DNA from: an uncultured Bacilli bacterium
Lineage (GTDB): Bacteria; Bacillota_I; Bacilli_A; RF39; UBA660
NCBI GenBank assembly: GCA_947632545.1
Contig: CANRPP010000007.1
Location: 1 to 48,317 of the forward strand
Direction: 5' to 3'
Length of the DNA stretch: 48,317 nt
Shown here: positions 8,804 to 18,484 of the stretch, in pieces
Layout of the letters: the number at the start of each line of letters is the position of its first letter
How positions within the stretch are numbered: position 1 is the first letter of the stretch
The notes under the pieces: model-generated
What the model was told of the DNA's origin: nothing
The model's database searches: none
The model's input: only the letters and a program-made list of their open reading frames with translations
Program-made: the position numbers and the translations under genes

Positions 8804-9766
8804 ATGAAAAAAAATAAAAACAAAGAAGAAGATATGAGTCAAACTTTCATTGCAGAAGTAGGACAAAAATCAGCTATTGTAGATGAAGATGACATAGAAG
8901 AAATTAAACCTAAAAAAGAAGAAAAAGAAGAACAAGAAAAAAATAAAAAAACCAAAGATACTATTGATATATCTAATAAACCTGAAAAGAAAAGTACTAA
9001 TAAAGTAGTGTTAGTAATTTTAATTATTTTATCATTAATAATAGGAGCAGGAGGCGGCTATTATTTCTTCAACTTAAAAAATGCCAAAGAAACTCAAACT
9101 ACACCTAAAGCTGAAACTAAAGAAAAAGTAAAGCAAGAAGAATTTAATCCAGATGGATTATTTATTAAATCACTAATTAATAGATATGATTTTTCAGTAA
9201 TATCAGAAGTAGAAATATATAATTATTTATATAGTGAAGATAAAATATCTGCTAAAGAAATAGATAAGGATTATTTAAGATTAGTATCAGCTTCTAATAT
9301 TAAAAACAATTTAATTACGGGAAGTTTTAAAAGTGATGAATTAAAAGATTCAATTACTATGCTTTTTGGTGATAAAATATCATTAGAAGATAAAAACTTC
9401 GAAATAGGTTGTACTACATATAAATATAGTAATATAAATAAAGAATATACAAGAGAAGAAAAAGATGGTTGTGGTGGTGCAACATCATTAGAAATGCAAA
9501 GAAAAATAGTAAAAGCTACCCTTAAAACAAATAAAACTCTTGAAGTTAATGTTGCAGTCGCTATAATAGATAATGATGATGATAAAGTATATAAAGAATA
9601 TAATGAGGATGAAGAATCACATGGAGAAGATGAATTAGATAATGTTGATGCAACATCATTTGATATTGATATAGATTATAAAGACTTAAATCAATATAAA
9701 TATACATTTAATTATGATAGTGAAAATAATAATTACTATTTAGTTAGTATAGAATTAATAAAGTAG
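8804..9766 (+). CDS. Single-TM protein with charged cytoplasmic N-terminus and Cys-containing extracytoplasmic domain
   Basis: TM VVLVILIILSLIIGAGGGYYFF. SD GAAGGTGG supports ATG 8804 over 8774. C-terminus YYLVSIELIK. Confidence 0.7.
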   Translation: MKKNKNKEEDMSQTFIAEVGQKSAIVDEDDIEEIKPKKEEKEEQEKNKKTKDTIDISNKPEKKSTNKVVLVILIILSLIIGAGGGYYFFNLKNAKETQTTPKAETKEKVKQEEFNPDGLFIKSLINRYDFSVISEVEIYNYLYSEDKISAKEIDKDYLRLVSASNIKNNLITGSFKSDELKDSITMLFGDKISLEDKNFEIGCTTYKYSNINKEYTREEKDGCGGATSLEMQRKIVKATLKTNKTLEVNVAVAIIDNDDDKVYKEYNEDEESHGEDELDNVDATSFDIDIDYKDLNQYKYTFNYDSENNNYYLVSIELIK

Positions 9767-9783
9767 AATAATTACTACTTTTT
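9757..9783 (+). terminator. Terminator
   Basis: AAGTAG...CTACTT stem followed by TTT. Confidence 0.5.
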
Positions 9784-9833
9784 CTTTAATATTTCAAATA
9801 TTTATAATATAATTATGTTAAGGAGAGATGAAA

Positions 9834-10376
9834 ATGAATGATATTATTAATGGAATAAAAGAAAAGATGGATAAATCAATAACCTCATATGAAGAAAGAT
9901 TAAAAACAGTACGTGCAGGACGTGCTAATCCTTCAAGTTTAGATGGAGTTTCAGTAGATTATTATGGTACATTAACTCCATTAAAACAGCTAGCAACAAT
10001 ATCTGTACCAGAAGCAACACAACTTTTAATAAAGCCATTTGATAAAAGCATTTTAAAAGATATAGAAAAAGCTATATTTGAATCTAATTTAGGATATACA
10101 CCAAATAATGACGGAGAATCTATTAGAGTTGTTATACCAGCATTAACGGAAGATAGAAGAAAAGAATTAACTAAACAAGTTAAGAAAATCGCAGAAGATG
10201 CTAAAGTATCAATTAGAAATGCTAGACATGATGGATTAGATAGTGCTAAAAAACAAGAATTACCTGAAGATGAAAAAAAACAAGTAGAAAAAGAAATTCA
10301 AGATATAGTAAATGAATATAACAAAAAAATAGATACAATGTTAAAAGCTAAAGAAGAAGAACTACTTACTGTATAA
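9834..10376 (+). CDS. frr: Ribosome recycling factor
   Basis: LKTVRAGRANPSSLDGVSVDYYGTLTPLKQLATISVPE; EDRRKELTKQVKKIAEDAKVSIRNARHD. ATG 9828 is an alternative start. Confidence 0.96.
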   Translation: MNDIINGIKEKMDKSITSYEERLKTVRAGRANPSSLDGVSVDYYGTLTPLKQLATISVPEATQLLIKPFDKSILKDIEKAIFESNLGYTPNNDGESIRVVIPALTEDRRKELTKQVKKIAEDAKVSIRNARHDGLDSAKKQELPEDEKKQVEKEIQDIVNEYNKKIDTMLKAKEEELLTV

Positions 10377-10449
10377 TATGAGTAGTAAAATTATAAAATA
10401 TATGCTAAAATAAACATGTAATAGCTCAATTTAAAAGTGAGGAATAAGT

Positions 10450-10539
10450 ATGGAAAAGAAGAATAAAAATGGTATTACTATAGGTTTAATATTAGTAGTA
10501 ATTGGTATTGCAATGATATCAATAGGCTTGATTATTTAA
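10450..10539 (+). CDS. 29-aa single-TM small protein
   Basis: MEKKNKNGITIGLILVVIGIAMISIGLII, preceded by GAGGAA. Not in the supplied ORF track. Confidence 0.5.
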   Translation: MEKKNKNGITIGLILVVIGIAMISIGLII

Positions 10540-10559
10540 AAAAAAATGTTATAATATTG

Positions 10560-10773
10560 ATATCGACTTTGATTAAGAAGTAGTAATAAATGATTTATTT
10601 ATAGAGAGATTGTGGTTGGTGTAAACAATTAATAATAGTTTATGAATTCGTCTTAGGAGTTCTTATTAATAGTAAGCGTATATCTTGCGTTAAAAGATTA
10701 GAGTGTATAGTAATAACTATAAATTAAGGTGGTACCACGGAACAATTCGTCCTTAAATTATAGTTATTTTTTT
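10560..10773 (+). promoter_or_regulatory. T-box leader, Phe-type, upstream of HAD-pheS-pheT
   Basis: AAGGTGGTACCACGG...TTCGTCCTT core. AATAACTATAA/TTATAGTTATT outer stem then T-tract. Specifier-like TTC in ATGAATTCGTC. Confidence 0.9.
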
Positions 10774-10784
10774 TAGGGGGATTT

Positions 10785-11405
10785 ATGGAAAGATTTATAT
10801 TTGATTTAGATAATACTTTATTATTTAGTGATTATAAGGAAGAAAAAAGATATTTTAATGAAGTCTTTAAAGAAAAAGGTGAATACTTTAATACTAATAT
10901 AAATAATTGGTTAATAGAATATGAAAAAACTCATATAAGATATGATAAAGAGCTATTAAGAAAATTTCTAGAAGAAAAGTCTAATTTACCAGTAACAGAA
11001 ATAGTTATAGATAATTGGTTAGATATTTCTAAAAATATAAATTATGAAATAGAAGATACTGCAATAGAAGTTTTTGAATATTTAAAACGAAAAGGTAAAA
11101 ATATAGCTATATTAACTAATTTTATAAGAGAAGTACAAGAAAAAAGAATTAAAAATAGTGAACTTTTTCCATATATATCAGATATATATTGTGGTAATTA
11201 TCTAAAACCAAATAGTAAGAGCTATTTTGAAGCTATAGGAAGCTATGATATTAAAAAATGTATAATGATAGGTGATAGTTATGAAAATGATTATCTAGGA
11301 CCAAGAAATATTGGTATGAATTCATTATTATATGATAAAGATGATCAATATAAAAATATAAAAGATAAAGTAAAAAGTTTAAATAAAATAAAAGAATTAT
11401 ATTAA
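10785..11405 (+). CDS. HAD family hydrolase
   Basis: FIFDLDNTLLF, AILTNF, KPNSKSYFEAI, IMIGDSYENDYLGPRNIGM. Confidence 0.88.
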   Translation: MERFIFDLDNTLLFSDYKEEKRYFNEVFKEKGEYFNTNINNWLIEYEKTHIRYDKELLRKFLEEKSNLPVTEIVIDNWLDISKNINYEIEDTAIEVFEYLKRKGKNIAILTNFIREVQEKRIKNSELFPYISDIYCGNYLKPNSKSYFEAIGSYDIKKCIMIGDSYENDYLGPRNIGMNSLLYDKDDQYKNIKDKVKSLNKIKELY

Positions 11406-11416
11406 GGAGGATTGTT

Positions 11417-12484
11417 ATGAAAAATGAAAAGATTGAAGAGGTAAAAAACTTATTAGAAATAGATAAAAATAATATTTCTAATATGAATGAACTTAATGAT
11501 TTAAAAGTAAAATATTTAGGAAAGAAAGGATTAATTACAGAATTAAATAGTCTTATAAAAGATATTCCAAATGAAGAAAAGAAAAATTTTGGACAAAGTG
11601 TAAATGAAATTAGAACTATATTTAATGATTTTTATGAAGAAAAGAAAAACTTATTTGAAGAAGAATTATTAAATAAAAAACTAGAAAAAGAAACTATTGA
11701 TATTACTTTACCAGGTGATAAGATAAAAAGAGGTAGTAAACATCCTGTAAATAGAATGATTGAAAAAATTGAAGATTTATTTGTATCTATGGGTTATGAT
11801 GTTATGACAGGACCTGAACTAGAAACAGATGAATTTTGTTTTGAAAGATTAAATTTACCTAAAGGACATCCAGCAAGAGATATGCAAGATAGCTTTTATA
11901 TAACTGATGAATATTTACTTAGAACACAAACTAGTGCAGTACAAGCTAGAACATTACTTGCTAATAAAGATGAACCAAAACCAATAAGAGAAATAGTACC
12001 AGGTAAGACTTATAGAAAAGAAGATGATGCTACTCATTCACATCAATTTTGTCAATGTGAAGGCCTAGTTATTGATAAAAAAGAAAATCATGTATCACTA
12101 GCAGATTTAAAAGGTACACTAGAAATCTTTGTTAAAGAAGTAATTGGAGATAATTTAGATTTAAGATTTAGACCAAGTTATTTTCCATTTACAGAACCAT
12201 CTTATGAAGTAGATGTATCTTGTTTTAAATGTGGAGGTAAGGGTTGCCCATTATGTAAAGATACAGGTTGGATAGAAATTTTAGGTGCTGGTATAGTTCA
12301 TCCTAACGTTTTAAGAATGAATGGATATGATCCAGAAAAATGGGGAGGATTTGCTTTTGGTCCTGGATTAGAAAGACTTACTATGTTTAGATATGGAATT
12401 CCAGATATGAGATATTTATATACAAACGATATAAGATTTTTAGAAGAATTTGATAGAAAGGATGATTGTGATGCTATTAAGTAG
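11417..12484 (+). CDS. pheS: Phenylalanyl-tRNA synthetase alpha subunit
   Basis: LPGDKIKRGSKHPVNRMIEKIEDLFVSMGYDVMTGPELETDEFCFERLNLPKGHPARDMQDSFY; GFAFGPGLERLTMFRYGIPDMR. Confidence 0.96.
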   Translation: MKNEKIEEVKNLLEIDKNNISNMNELNDLKVKYLGKKGLITELNSLIKDIPNEEKKNFGQSVNEIRTIFNDFYEEKKNLFEEELLNKKLEKETIDITLPGDKIKRGSKHPVNRMIEKIEDLFVSMGYDVMTGPELETDEFCFERLNLPKGHPARDMQDSFYITDEYLLRTQTSAVQARTLLANKDEPKPIREIVPGKTYRKEDDATHSHQFCQCEGLVIDKKENHVSLADLKGTLEIFVKEVIGDNLDLRFRPSYFPFTEPSYEVDVSCFKCGGKGCPLCKDTGWIEILGAGIVHPNVLRMNGYDPEKWGGFAFGPGLERLTMFRYGIPDMRYLYTNDIRFLEEFDRKDDCDAIK

Positions 12485-14840
12485 AAAATTTGTAAGCGAT
12501 TATATCGATATTCCAGAAGATGTTGATATTAAAAATTTAGCATTAAAACTTACTGATGTAGGTAATGAATTTGATAGTGCTGAAAAATTAATTAATGCTA
12601 CTAATTTAGTTATTGGTGAAATAGTAGAATGTGAAAAACATCCAGATAGTGATCACTTAAAAGTATGTAAAGTAAATATTGGTAGTAATATCCTTCAAAT
12701 AGTTTGTGGAGCACCTAATGCTAGAGTTGGAATCAAAGTAATAGTTGCACTAGATGGAGCTAAACTTCCAGGTGGAACTATAAAAAAAGGTGTAATTCGT
12801 GGAGTAGAATCAAATGGTATGATGTGCTCAATAGAAGAACTAGGATTAGATCATAAATTTTTAAAAGATGAAGATATTAATGGTATAAAAGAATTAGCAA
12901 GTGATGCGCCGGTTGGAGAAGATCCTATAAAATATTTAGAGCTAGATGATGAAGTAATAGATTTTGATCTAACTGCAAATAGAGGAGATTTATTATCTAT
13001 TTTAGGTATGGCTTATGAAATAGGTGCTATCTATGATAAAAAAGTAAAAGATATTGATCTATCTCATAAAGAAAATAATGAAGATATTAATGATATCTTT
13101 AATGTTGATATTAAAACAGATAATTGTAGTTTATTTTTAGCAAAAAAAGCCTTAAATGTAGAAATAAAAGAAAGTCCAACTTTTATAAAAAATAGATTAA
13201 TAGCATCAGGAATAAGACCTATAAATAATGTTGTAGATATTTCAAATTACGTTATGTTAGAAACAGGTCAACCCCTTCACTTTTATGATGCTGATAGATT
13301 AGGTGATACTATAGTAGTTAGAATGGCTAAAGAAAATGAATTACTAACTACACTTGATAATGAAAAAAGAGTATTATCAGAAAATGATATTGTAATAGCT
13401 GACAAAACTAAACCAATAGGTTTAGCAGGTGTTATGGGTGGACTTTCTACAGAAGTAGAAAACGATACAAAAAATATTATTATAGAATCAGCTATATTTA
13501 ATAATGTACTAATAAGAAAAACCTCTAATAAGATTTTAAGAAGTGAAGCTTCTAATCGATTTGAAAAAGGAATTGATCCAAATAGAACTTATATGGCGAT
13601 AGAGCGTGCTGCAGCATTACTTGAAAAGTATGCTAATGCAACTATTATGGGAAATACTGTAGTATATGATAAAACTGATAAAAAAGAAAAAGAAATAGAT
13701 ATTACAGTAAATAATATAAATGAAGTTTTAGGTTCTAATCTAAAATTAGAAGAGATAATAGATATATTTAGAAGATTAGGATTTAAAACAAATGTTTATA
13801 AAGATATTATAAAAGTAGTAGTGCCTACTAGAAGATTAGATATTTCTATAAAAGAAGATTTAATAGAAGAAGTAGGAAGAATATATGGAGTTAATAATAT
13901 AAAAGGAAAACTTCCAATAGTACCAATGAAAAAAGGAAGTTATGATGTAACAACAAGAGAAATAAGAAATAAAATGATTTCTTTAGGTTTAAATGAGGTA
14001 TTATCTTATATTTTAATTAATGATAAAGATGTTCATAAATATACAAATGATAAATTTGAAGAAGTAAAATTATTAGATCCTCTAACAGAAGATAGAAATA
14101 CATTAAGATATTCAATGATTCCATCTTTAATGAAAATATTTGAATATAATAAAAAAAGAAATATTAAAGATATTTCAATATTTGAAATAGGTAAAGGTTT
14201 CTATAAAAAAGATACTTATTCCGAAAATAATAAATTATGTGCATTAATGTATGGTAACTATTATTTTGGAATCAATAATAAAAAAAGTGTAGACTTTTAT
14301 ATAATAAAAGGAATAGTAGAAGAACTACTTGATTACTTAGGTTATTCTAACAGATATAGTTTTACAAAAGAAGATATACCTAAAGAATTACATCCGGGTC
14401 AATCTGCATCTATAGATGTAGCAAATGATATAGTTGGTGTTATAGGAAAAATTCATCCAAGTATTACTAAAGAAGATGTTTATGTATTTGAAATAAACCT
14501 AGATAAATTACTAGAGAAAAAAGTAAGCAAAATGAAATATAAAGAAATATCTAAATTCCCTGGTGTAACTAAAGATTTAGCCTTTATTATAGATAAAAAT
14601 ATATATGCAGAAGAATTAATAAAGACCATTAAAAAAGCAGGAGGCAAGCTTCTTAAAGATATTAATATCTTTGATATATATACAGGAGAAAAAGTAGAAA
14701 TAAATAAAAAATCAATTGCATTTTCACTATATTTTGAAGATTCTAAAAAAACATTAAATGATGAAGAAGTAATGCAAGTATTTAATAATATTATAGAAAA
14801 AGTAGAAAAAACTTATAATGCACAATTAAGAGATAAATAA
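12471..14840 (+). CDS. pheT: Phenylalanyl-tRNA synthetase beta subunit
   Basis: tRNA-binding N-domain (VCKVNIGSNILQIVCGAPNARVG), GVMGG...ENDTKNIIIESA, SEASNRFEKGIDPN. ATG 12471 has upstream SD AAAGGA; track start 12450 lies inside pheS. Confidence 0.95.
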   Translation: MLLSRKFVSDYIDIPEDVDIKNLALKLTDVGNEFDSAEKLINATNLVIGEIVECEKHPDSDHLKVCKVNIGSNILQIVCGAPNARVGIKVIVALDGAKLPGGTIKKGVIRGVESNGMMCSIEELGLDHKFLKDEDINGIKELASDAPVGEDPIKYLELDDEVIDFDLTANRGDLLSILGMAYEIGAIYDKKVKDIDLSHKENNEDINDIFNVDIKTDNCSLFLAKKALNVEIKESPTFIKNRLIASGIRPINNVVDISNYVMLETGQPLHFYDADRLGDTIVVRMAKENELLTTLDNEKRVLSENDIVIADKTKPIGLAGVMGGLSTEVENDTKNIIIESAIFNNVLIRKTSNKILRSEASNRFEKGIDPNRTYMAIERAAALLEKYANATIMGNTVVYDKTDKKEKEIDITVNNINEVLGSNLKLEEIIDIFRRLGFKTNVYKDIIKVVVPTRRLDISIKEDLIEEVGRIYGVNNIKGKLPIVPMKKGSYDVTTREIRNKMISLGLNEVLSYILINDKDVHKYTNDKFEEVKLLDPLTEDRNTLRYSMIPSLMKIFEYNKKRNIKDISIFEIGKGFYKKDTYSENNKLCALMYGNYYFGINNKKSVDFYIIKGIVEELLDYLGYSNRYSFTKEDIPKELHPGQSASIDVANDIVGVIGKIHPSITKEDVYVFEINLDKLLEKKVSKMKYKEISKFPGVTKDLAFIIDKNIYAEELIKTIKKAGGKLLKDINIFDIYTGEKVEINKKSIAFSLYFEDSKKTLNDEEVMQVFNNIIEKVEKTYNAQLRDK

Positions 14841-14863
14841 GATGTTTTACATCTTTTTTCTTA
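14840..14863 (+). terminator. Terminator
   Basis: AGATG TTTTA CATCT then TTTTT. Confidence 0.6.
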
Positions 14864-14896
14864 TGTGCTATAATAATTGAAATTCAGGGGGACAAT

Positions 14897-15844
14897 ATGA
14901 TAAAAACTAATGTATATGAAGATATAAAACAAGCAAAAAGAATGATACAAGATAAAAATAATGGAATTTATAATAACAAATATCCTTTTACAAATAATAG
15001 TTCTGTATATAGATTTTCAAATGAATATATTGAAAAGTATAAAAAATATCTATATGAAAAGAAAAAAAGCCTTATAATAACTGCATCATCAGATGCAATA
15101 CTATCTAGTATTTTATATGGAGCAAAAGAAATAGATAGTATTGATATAAGTAGATTTCCAAAGTATTATTATGAATTAAAAACGGCTGCCATAAAAACAT
15201 TATCACTAAAAGAATACATTAATTTTTTCATTCCAGAAATTATTTTTAAAAATGATATATTAAAATTAAATAATAATATAAATGGAATTAATGGAAAAAT
15301 TGCTATAACTGTTTTTTTAAATAATCTACCTAAAGAAATAGATAAATTAGATTTATTACAATTATATTATGCTATAAATAAAAATTTAGATGGAGATAAC
15401 AAAATATTTTGGGATAAATTATTTAAAGAATTTTCTCCTAGTATGATATTTAAAAGTAATTTATTTAAAGAAACAAATATTTCTTCAATATATCCTATTA
15501 TAATAGATAATTACTATAATACTCCATATTTACAAAATGAAGATTGTTATAATAACTTAAAATCTAAAATAAATGATTGTACGATCAATCATTATATTGG
15601 TAATATATTTGATATGGTAGAACAATTTCAGGATAAATATGATTTAGTTAATTTATCAAATATAATAGATTATAATGATCCAAAAGAATATAAACAACTA
15701 CTAGATAAATTTAATTTAGCTAAAGATGGAATTATATTAACTTATTTATTTGCAATTGATGATGATACCTATAATATATTTAAAGATGATAAGTATGAAA
15801 TTACTGATTTTTATGATGGAAGTGTAATGATATATAAAGGATAA
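14897..15844 (+). CDS. Uncharacterised protein, possibly DUF3419/SAM-dependent transferase-like
   Basis: SLIITASSDAILSSILYGAKEIDSIDISRFPKYYYELKTAAIKTL resembles a nucleotide/SAM-binding region. Weak assignment. Confidence 0.4.
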   Translation: MIKTNVYEDIKQAKRMIQDKNNGIYNNKYPFTNNSSVYRFSNEYIEKYKKYLYEKKKSLIITASSDAILSSILYGAKEIDSIDISRFPKYYYELKTAAIKTLSLKEYINFFIPEIIFKNDILKLNNNINGINGKIAITVFLNNLPKEIDKLDLLQLYYAINKNLDGDNKIFWDKLFKEFSPSMIFKSNLFKETNISSIYPIIIDNYYNTPYLQNEDCYNNLKSKINDCTINHYIGNIFDMVEQFQDKYDLVNLSNIIDYNDPKEYKQLLDKFNLAKDGIILTYLFAIDDDTYNIFKDDKYEITDFYDGSVMIYKG

Positions 15845-15849
15845 AAAAA

Positions 15850-15885
15850 AATAAAGAAATAGAATTAACTATTTTCTTTATTTCC
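15850..15885. terminator. Bidirectional terminator between convergent genes
   Basis: AAATAAAGAAATAG / CTATTTTCTTTATTT inverted repeat. Confidence 0.55.
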
Positions 15886-16086
15886 TTCTGCAACTCGATT
15901 TTTAATAATTTCAAGCATTTCATTTTTTAATTTTTGATCTGCACCAGTCCAAACTATTTCAAAAAATACTCCCATACCTGGTAATGTTACTTCGTCTTTG
16001 TCATCAATCGATTCATTAATAGCTTTTTGTAAACTATCATAATCATCACCCTTAAAATTATTTATTATATATTCTCTTATACTCAT
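15865..16086 (-). CDS. sspI: Small acid-soluble spore protein SspI-like
   Basis: LPGMGVFFEIVWTGADQKLKNEMLEIIKNRV matches the SspI pattern (LPGLGVLFEVIW...KNEML). SD AGGAGGA supports the internal ATG (MSIREY) at 16086 over 16101. Confidence 0.85.
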   Translation of the reverse strand: MSIREYIINNFKGDDYDSLQKAINESIDDKDEVTLPGMGVFFEIVWTGADQKLKNEMLEIIKNRVAEGNKENS

Positions 16087-16223
16087 ATTTATCCTCCTCA
16101 TACTTATAGTGTTATAATTAATAAATTTTTATACAATAATATTAAAAAATGTAAATTTACACTATACTTATTAAGTAATATAAATAAAATAATTAAATAA
16201 AAAAATATAATATAATTAATAAC

Positions 16224-16252
16224 TTGAAATAATAAAAATATATTGATATAAT
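16224..16252 (+). promoter_or_regulatory. Promoter of the 6S RNA candidate
   Basis: TTGAAA (16224-16229), 17 nt spacer, TATAAT (16247-16252). Predicted start falls at about 16259. Confidence 0.65.
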
Positions 16253-16258
16253 TAAATT

Positions 16259-16435
16259 GTCTAGAAGATGCGAAACTAGCAACTTATAAAACCGACTAAA
16301 TTGACGATACGGGAGTTCGGATCTATCAGTGGTGTTGAATACCTTTAATTAGGGATCCTAAAACTGATGTATGGACACCCACCTGTAATAATGCAGGTTT
16401 TATCGTTTTGCCAAGACGCACTTTTGGACTTTTTT
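16259..16435 (+). ncRNA. ssrS: Candidate 6S RNA
   Basis: Closing helix GTCTAGAAG(A)TGCG (16259-16272)/CGCACTTTTGGAC (16417-16429) then T6. Further helices GCAA/TTGC and ATAAAACC (16286-16293)/GGTTTTAT (16396-16403), small 3'-side hairpin CCTG...CAGG, upper arm ATCAGT/ACTGAT. Lies two genes from tcdA/yrvM. Confidence 0.7.
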
Positions 16436-16488
16436 GTTGCATAAATATAAAATATATGATATAATATCAAGACGGAGAGGTGATATAC

Positions 16489-17334
16489 ATGATGGTAATA
16501 CCTATGGTAAATAAAAATAGAAAAGGCGATTCAATAATATATAATATCGAATTAGAATTAAAAGGAGAAAGTCATTCTAAAATTAAAGAGGGTACTATAA
16601 TAAAAGGGTATGAAGAAAGTGATATTATTATAAATGGTACATCATATAATAATTCAGTATTTAATATTCCTAATGGTGAGGCAAATAAAACAGTTAATTT
16701 TTTAAGATATTTTAATACAAAAAGTAATAAAAAGAATTTTTTAATAACTACTAAAGAATATCCTGATTCAAATTTATATGATGTATATAGTGTAGAAATG
16801 CCTCCTAGAAAAATAAGTGGTGGACTAGATAACTTATATGGTAGCGCTATTCTTGATATGAAAAATGAAATACCTGGAGGTAAACCAAAAGGAAGAGTTA
16901 TATCACTAAAGAAACTTGGTATTGATAGACATATTACAGAAAATAAGATAGATAAATTAAAAGAAATAATAGCAGTAGAAAAAAATGAAGAAAGAAGACA
17001 AAATTTAATGCAATTAAATGGAGTCAGTGACTTACAAACTACAGTAGATTACGTAAAAAAATTTAAATATACAATTTTAAATACTATACAAGAAGAACAA
17101 TTTAAAAATATATTAGATTTTCTTGAATTAGCAAATACAAAAGAATATAAAAATTTATTAAAATATTATGAAACAGCTAAAGATAATATGGATGTATATA
17201 AAAAACTTACAAGAATAAATAAAATACTTTATGGTAAACCAATTGATTTAATTGAAAGTAAAAAGAAATCTAAAGTTTTAGTTAAAACTATAGAAAAAAC
17301 AAAAGATATGGAAAATAAAAAAGATGCAGCATAA
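16489..17334 (+). CDS. Conserved-looking hypothetical protein
   Basis: SD GGAGAGGTGAT before ATG 16489; long ORF, no recognised family. Confidence 0.7.
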   Translation: MMVIPMVNKNRKGDSIIYNIELELKGESHSKIKEGTIIKGYEESDIIINGTSYNNSVFNIPNGEANKTVNFLRYFNTKSNKKNFLITTKEYPDSNLYDVYSVEMPPRKISGGLDNLYGSAILDMKNEIPGGKPKGRVISLKKLGIDRHITENKIDKLKEIIAVEKNEERRQNLMQLNGVSDLQTTVDYVKKFKYTILNTIQEEQFKNILDFLELANTKEYKNLLKYYETAKDNMDVYKKLTRINKILYGKPIDLIESKKKSKVLVKTIEKTKDMENKKDAA

Positions 17335-18007
17335 TTACTTTAATAGATTAATATCTTTAATAGGTAAAGATAAAGTAGAATTATTAAAACAAAAAACTAT
17401 TCTAATTATAGGAATAGGTGGAGTAGGAGGTTATGTATTAGAATCTCTTATAAGAAGTAATATTGGTACAATTATTATAGTTGATAATGATATAATAGAT
17501 GAAACTAATATAAATAGACAAATATTAGCCTTAACATCAACAATTGGAATGAAAAAAGTTGATGTAGCAGAAAAAAGAATACATGATATAAATCCTGATT
17601 GTAAAGTTATTAAGTATGATAAATTTTTTGATATTAATACAAAAGATGAAATATTAAATAATAAAATAGATTTTATAATAGATTCATGTGATACTATTAA
17701 AAGTAAAAAACTTCTTATTAAAGAAGCCTTAAATAGAAATATAGAATTTATAACTTGTATGGGTACTGCTAATAAATTAAATCCTAGTATGTTAGAAATA
17801 GTTGATATAAGAAAAACTATAAATGATCCTGTAGCAAGAATTATTAGAAAGTTTGTAAAAGATGAAAAAATAACTAAAAAAGTAATGGTTCTATCATCTA
17901 AAGAAGTACCAATATCTAACGGAAATATTTTAGGATCTAATTCTATTGTACCATCCAGTGCAGGACTATTAATAGGATATTATGTAATAGATAAATTAAT
18001 TAAGTAA
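17324..18007 (+). CDS. tcdA: ThiF/E1-like tRNA threonylcarbamoyladenosine dehydratase
   Basis: ILIIGIGGVGGYVLESLIRSNIGTIIIVDNDIIDETNINRQILALTSTIGMKKVDVAEKRIHDINP. Confidence 0.92.
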   Translation: MQHNYFNRLISLIGKDKVELLKQKTILIIGIGGVGGYVLESLIRSNIGTIIIVDNDIIDETNINRQILALTSTIGMKKVDVAEKRIHDINPDCKVIKYDKFFDINTKDEILNNKIDFIIDSCDTIKSKKLLIKEALNRNIEFITCMGTANKLNPSMLEIVDIRKTINDPVARIIRKFVKDEKITKKVMVLSSKEVPISNGNILGSNSIVPSSAGLLIGYYVIDKLIK

Positions 18008-18027
18008 TTCATATGAATTACTTTTTA
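18003..18027. terminator. Bidirectional terminator
   Basis: AGTAATTCATATGAATTACT followed by TTTTT. Confidence 0.6.
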
Positions 18028-18372
18028 TATGTAAAAAATAGGTTTATTTTCATTAATATTAGTATATGTATTTGTAGTAGTTTTACTATTAGAAGAAGTA
18101 TTATTGTATTCACTATCTGATGAATTTCTTACTGCACCAGCAATTTTAAACATAGTTTTAGCATTATTTATCATAGGTTTTACTTGATACACAATAGGTA
18201 TTGCTTGATTAATTATACCTAAAGATTTTTGAGTATTACTCAAAAGAGTTCCCCAATTAATTCCTGTTCTAGTAGCCGCTCCAATACCACCTGCAGCACG
18301 TGCCCCACCAAATAATCTTGATAATAGACCACCTCTAGCGACATTTTGATATAAATAAGGATTATTGAACAT
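18025..18372 (-). CDS. YqfQ/VrrA-like protein (spore-associated in Bacilli)
   Basis: GGLLSRLFGG...WGTLLSNTQKSLGIINQAIPIVYQVKPMINNAKTMFKIA resembles the YqfQ pattern. Confidence 0.5.
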   Translation of the reverse strand: MFNNPYLYQNVARGGLLSRLFGGARAAGGIGAATRTGINWGTLLSNTQKSLGIINQAIPIVYQVKPMINNAKTMFKIAGAVRNSSDSEYNNTSSNSKTTTNTYTNINENKPIFYI

Positions 18373-18484
18373 ATAAATCCACCTCTAATACAATATATGA
18401 TATTATGATTATAATGTTAATAAAAATATTGTTGTAGAAATTGTTTTATGTTATAATAAAATAGAATAATAAGGAGGGAATACT

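Noticed and set aside
16300-16330. tRNA-like GGGAGTTCGGATCT inside the 6S candidate, considered as tRNA/tmRNA T arm
   Set aside because: No acceptor stem, anticodon arm or CCA; it lies mid-molecule in a rod-like fold with a separate closing helix.
16259-16435. Riboswitch or T-box upstream of the 16489 gene
   Set aside because: No T-box core or recognised riboswitch consensus; closing helix, bubble and tcdA synteny fit 6S better. Not formally excluded without Infernal.
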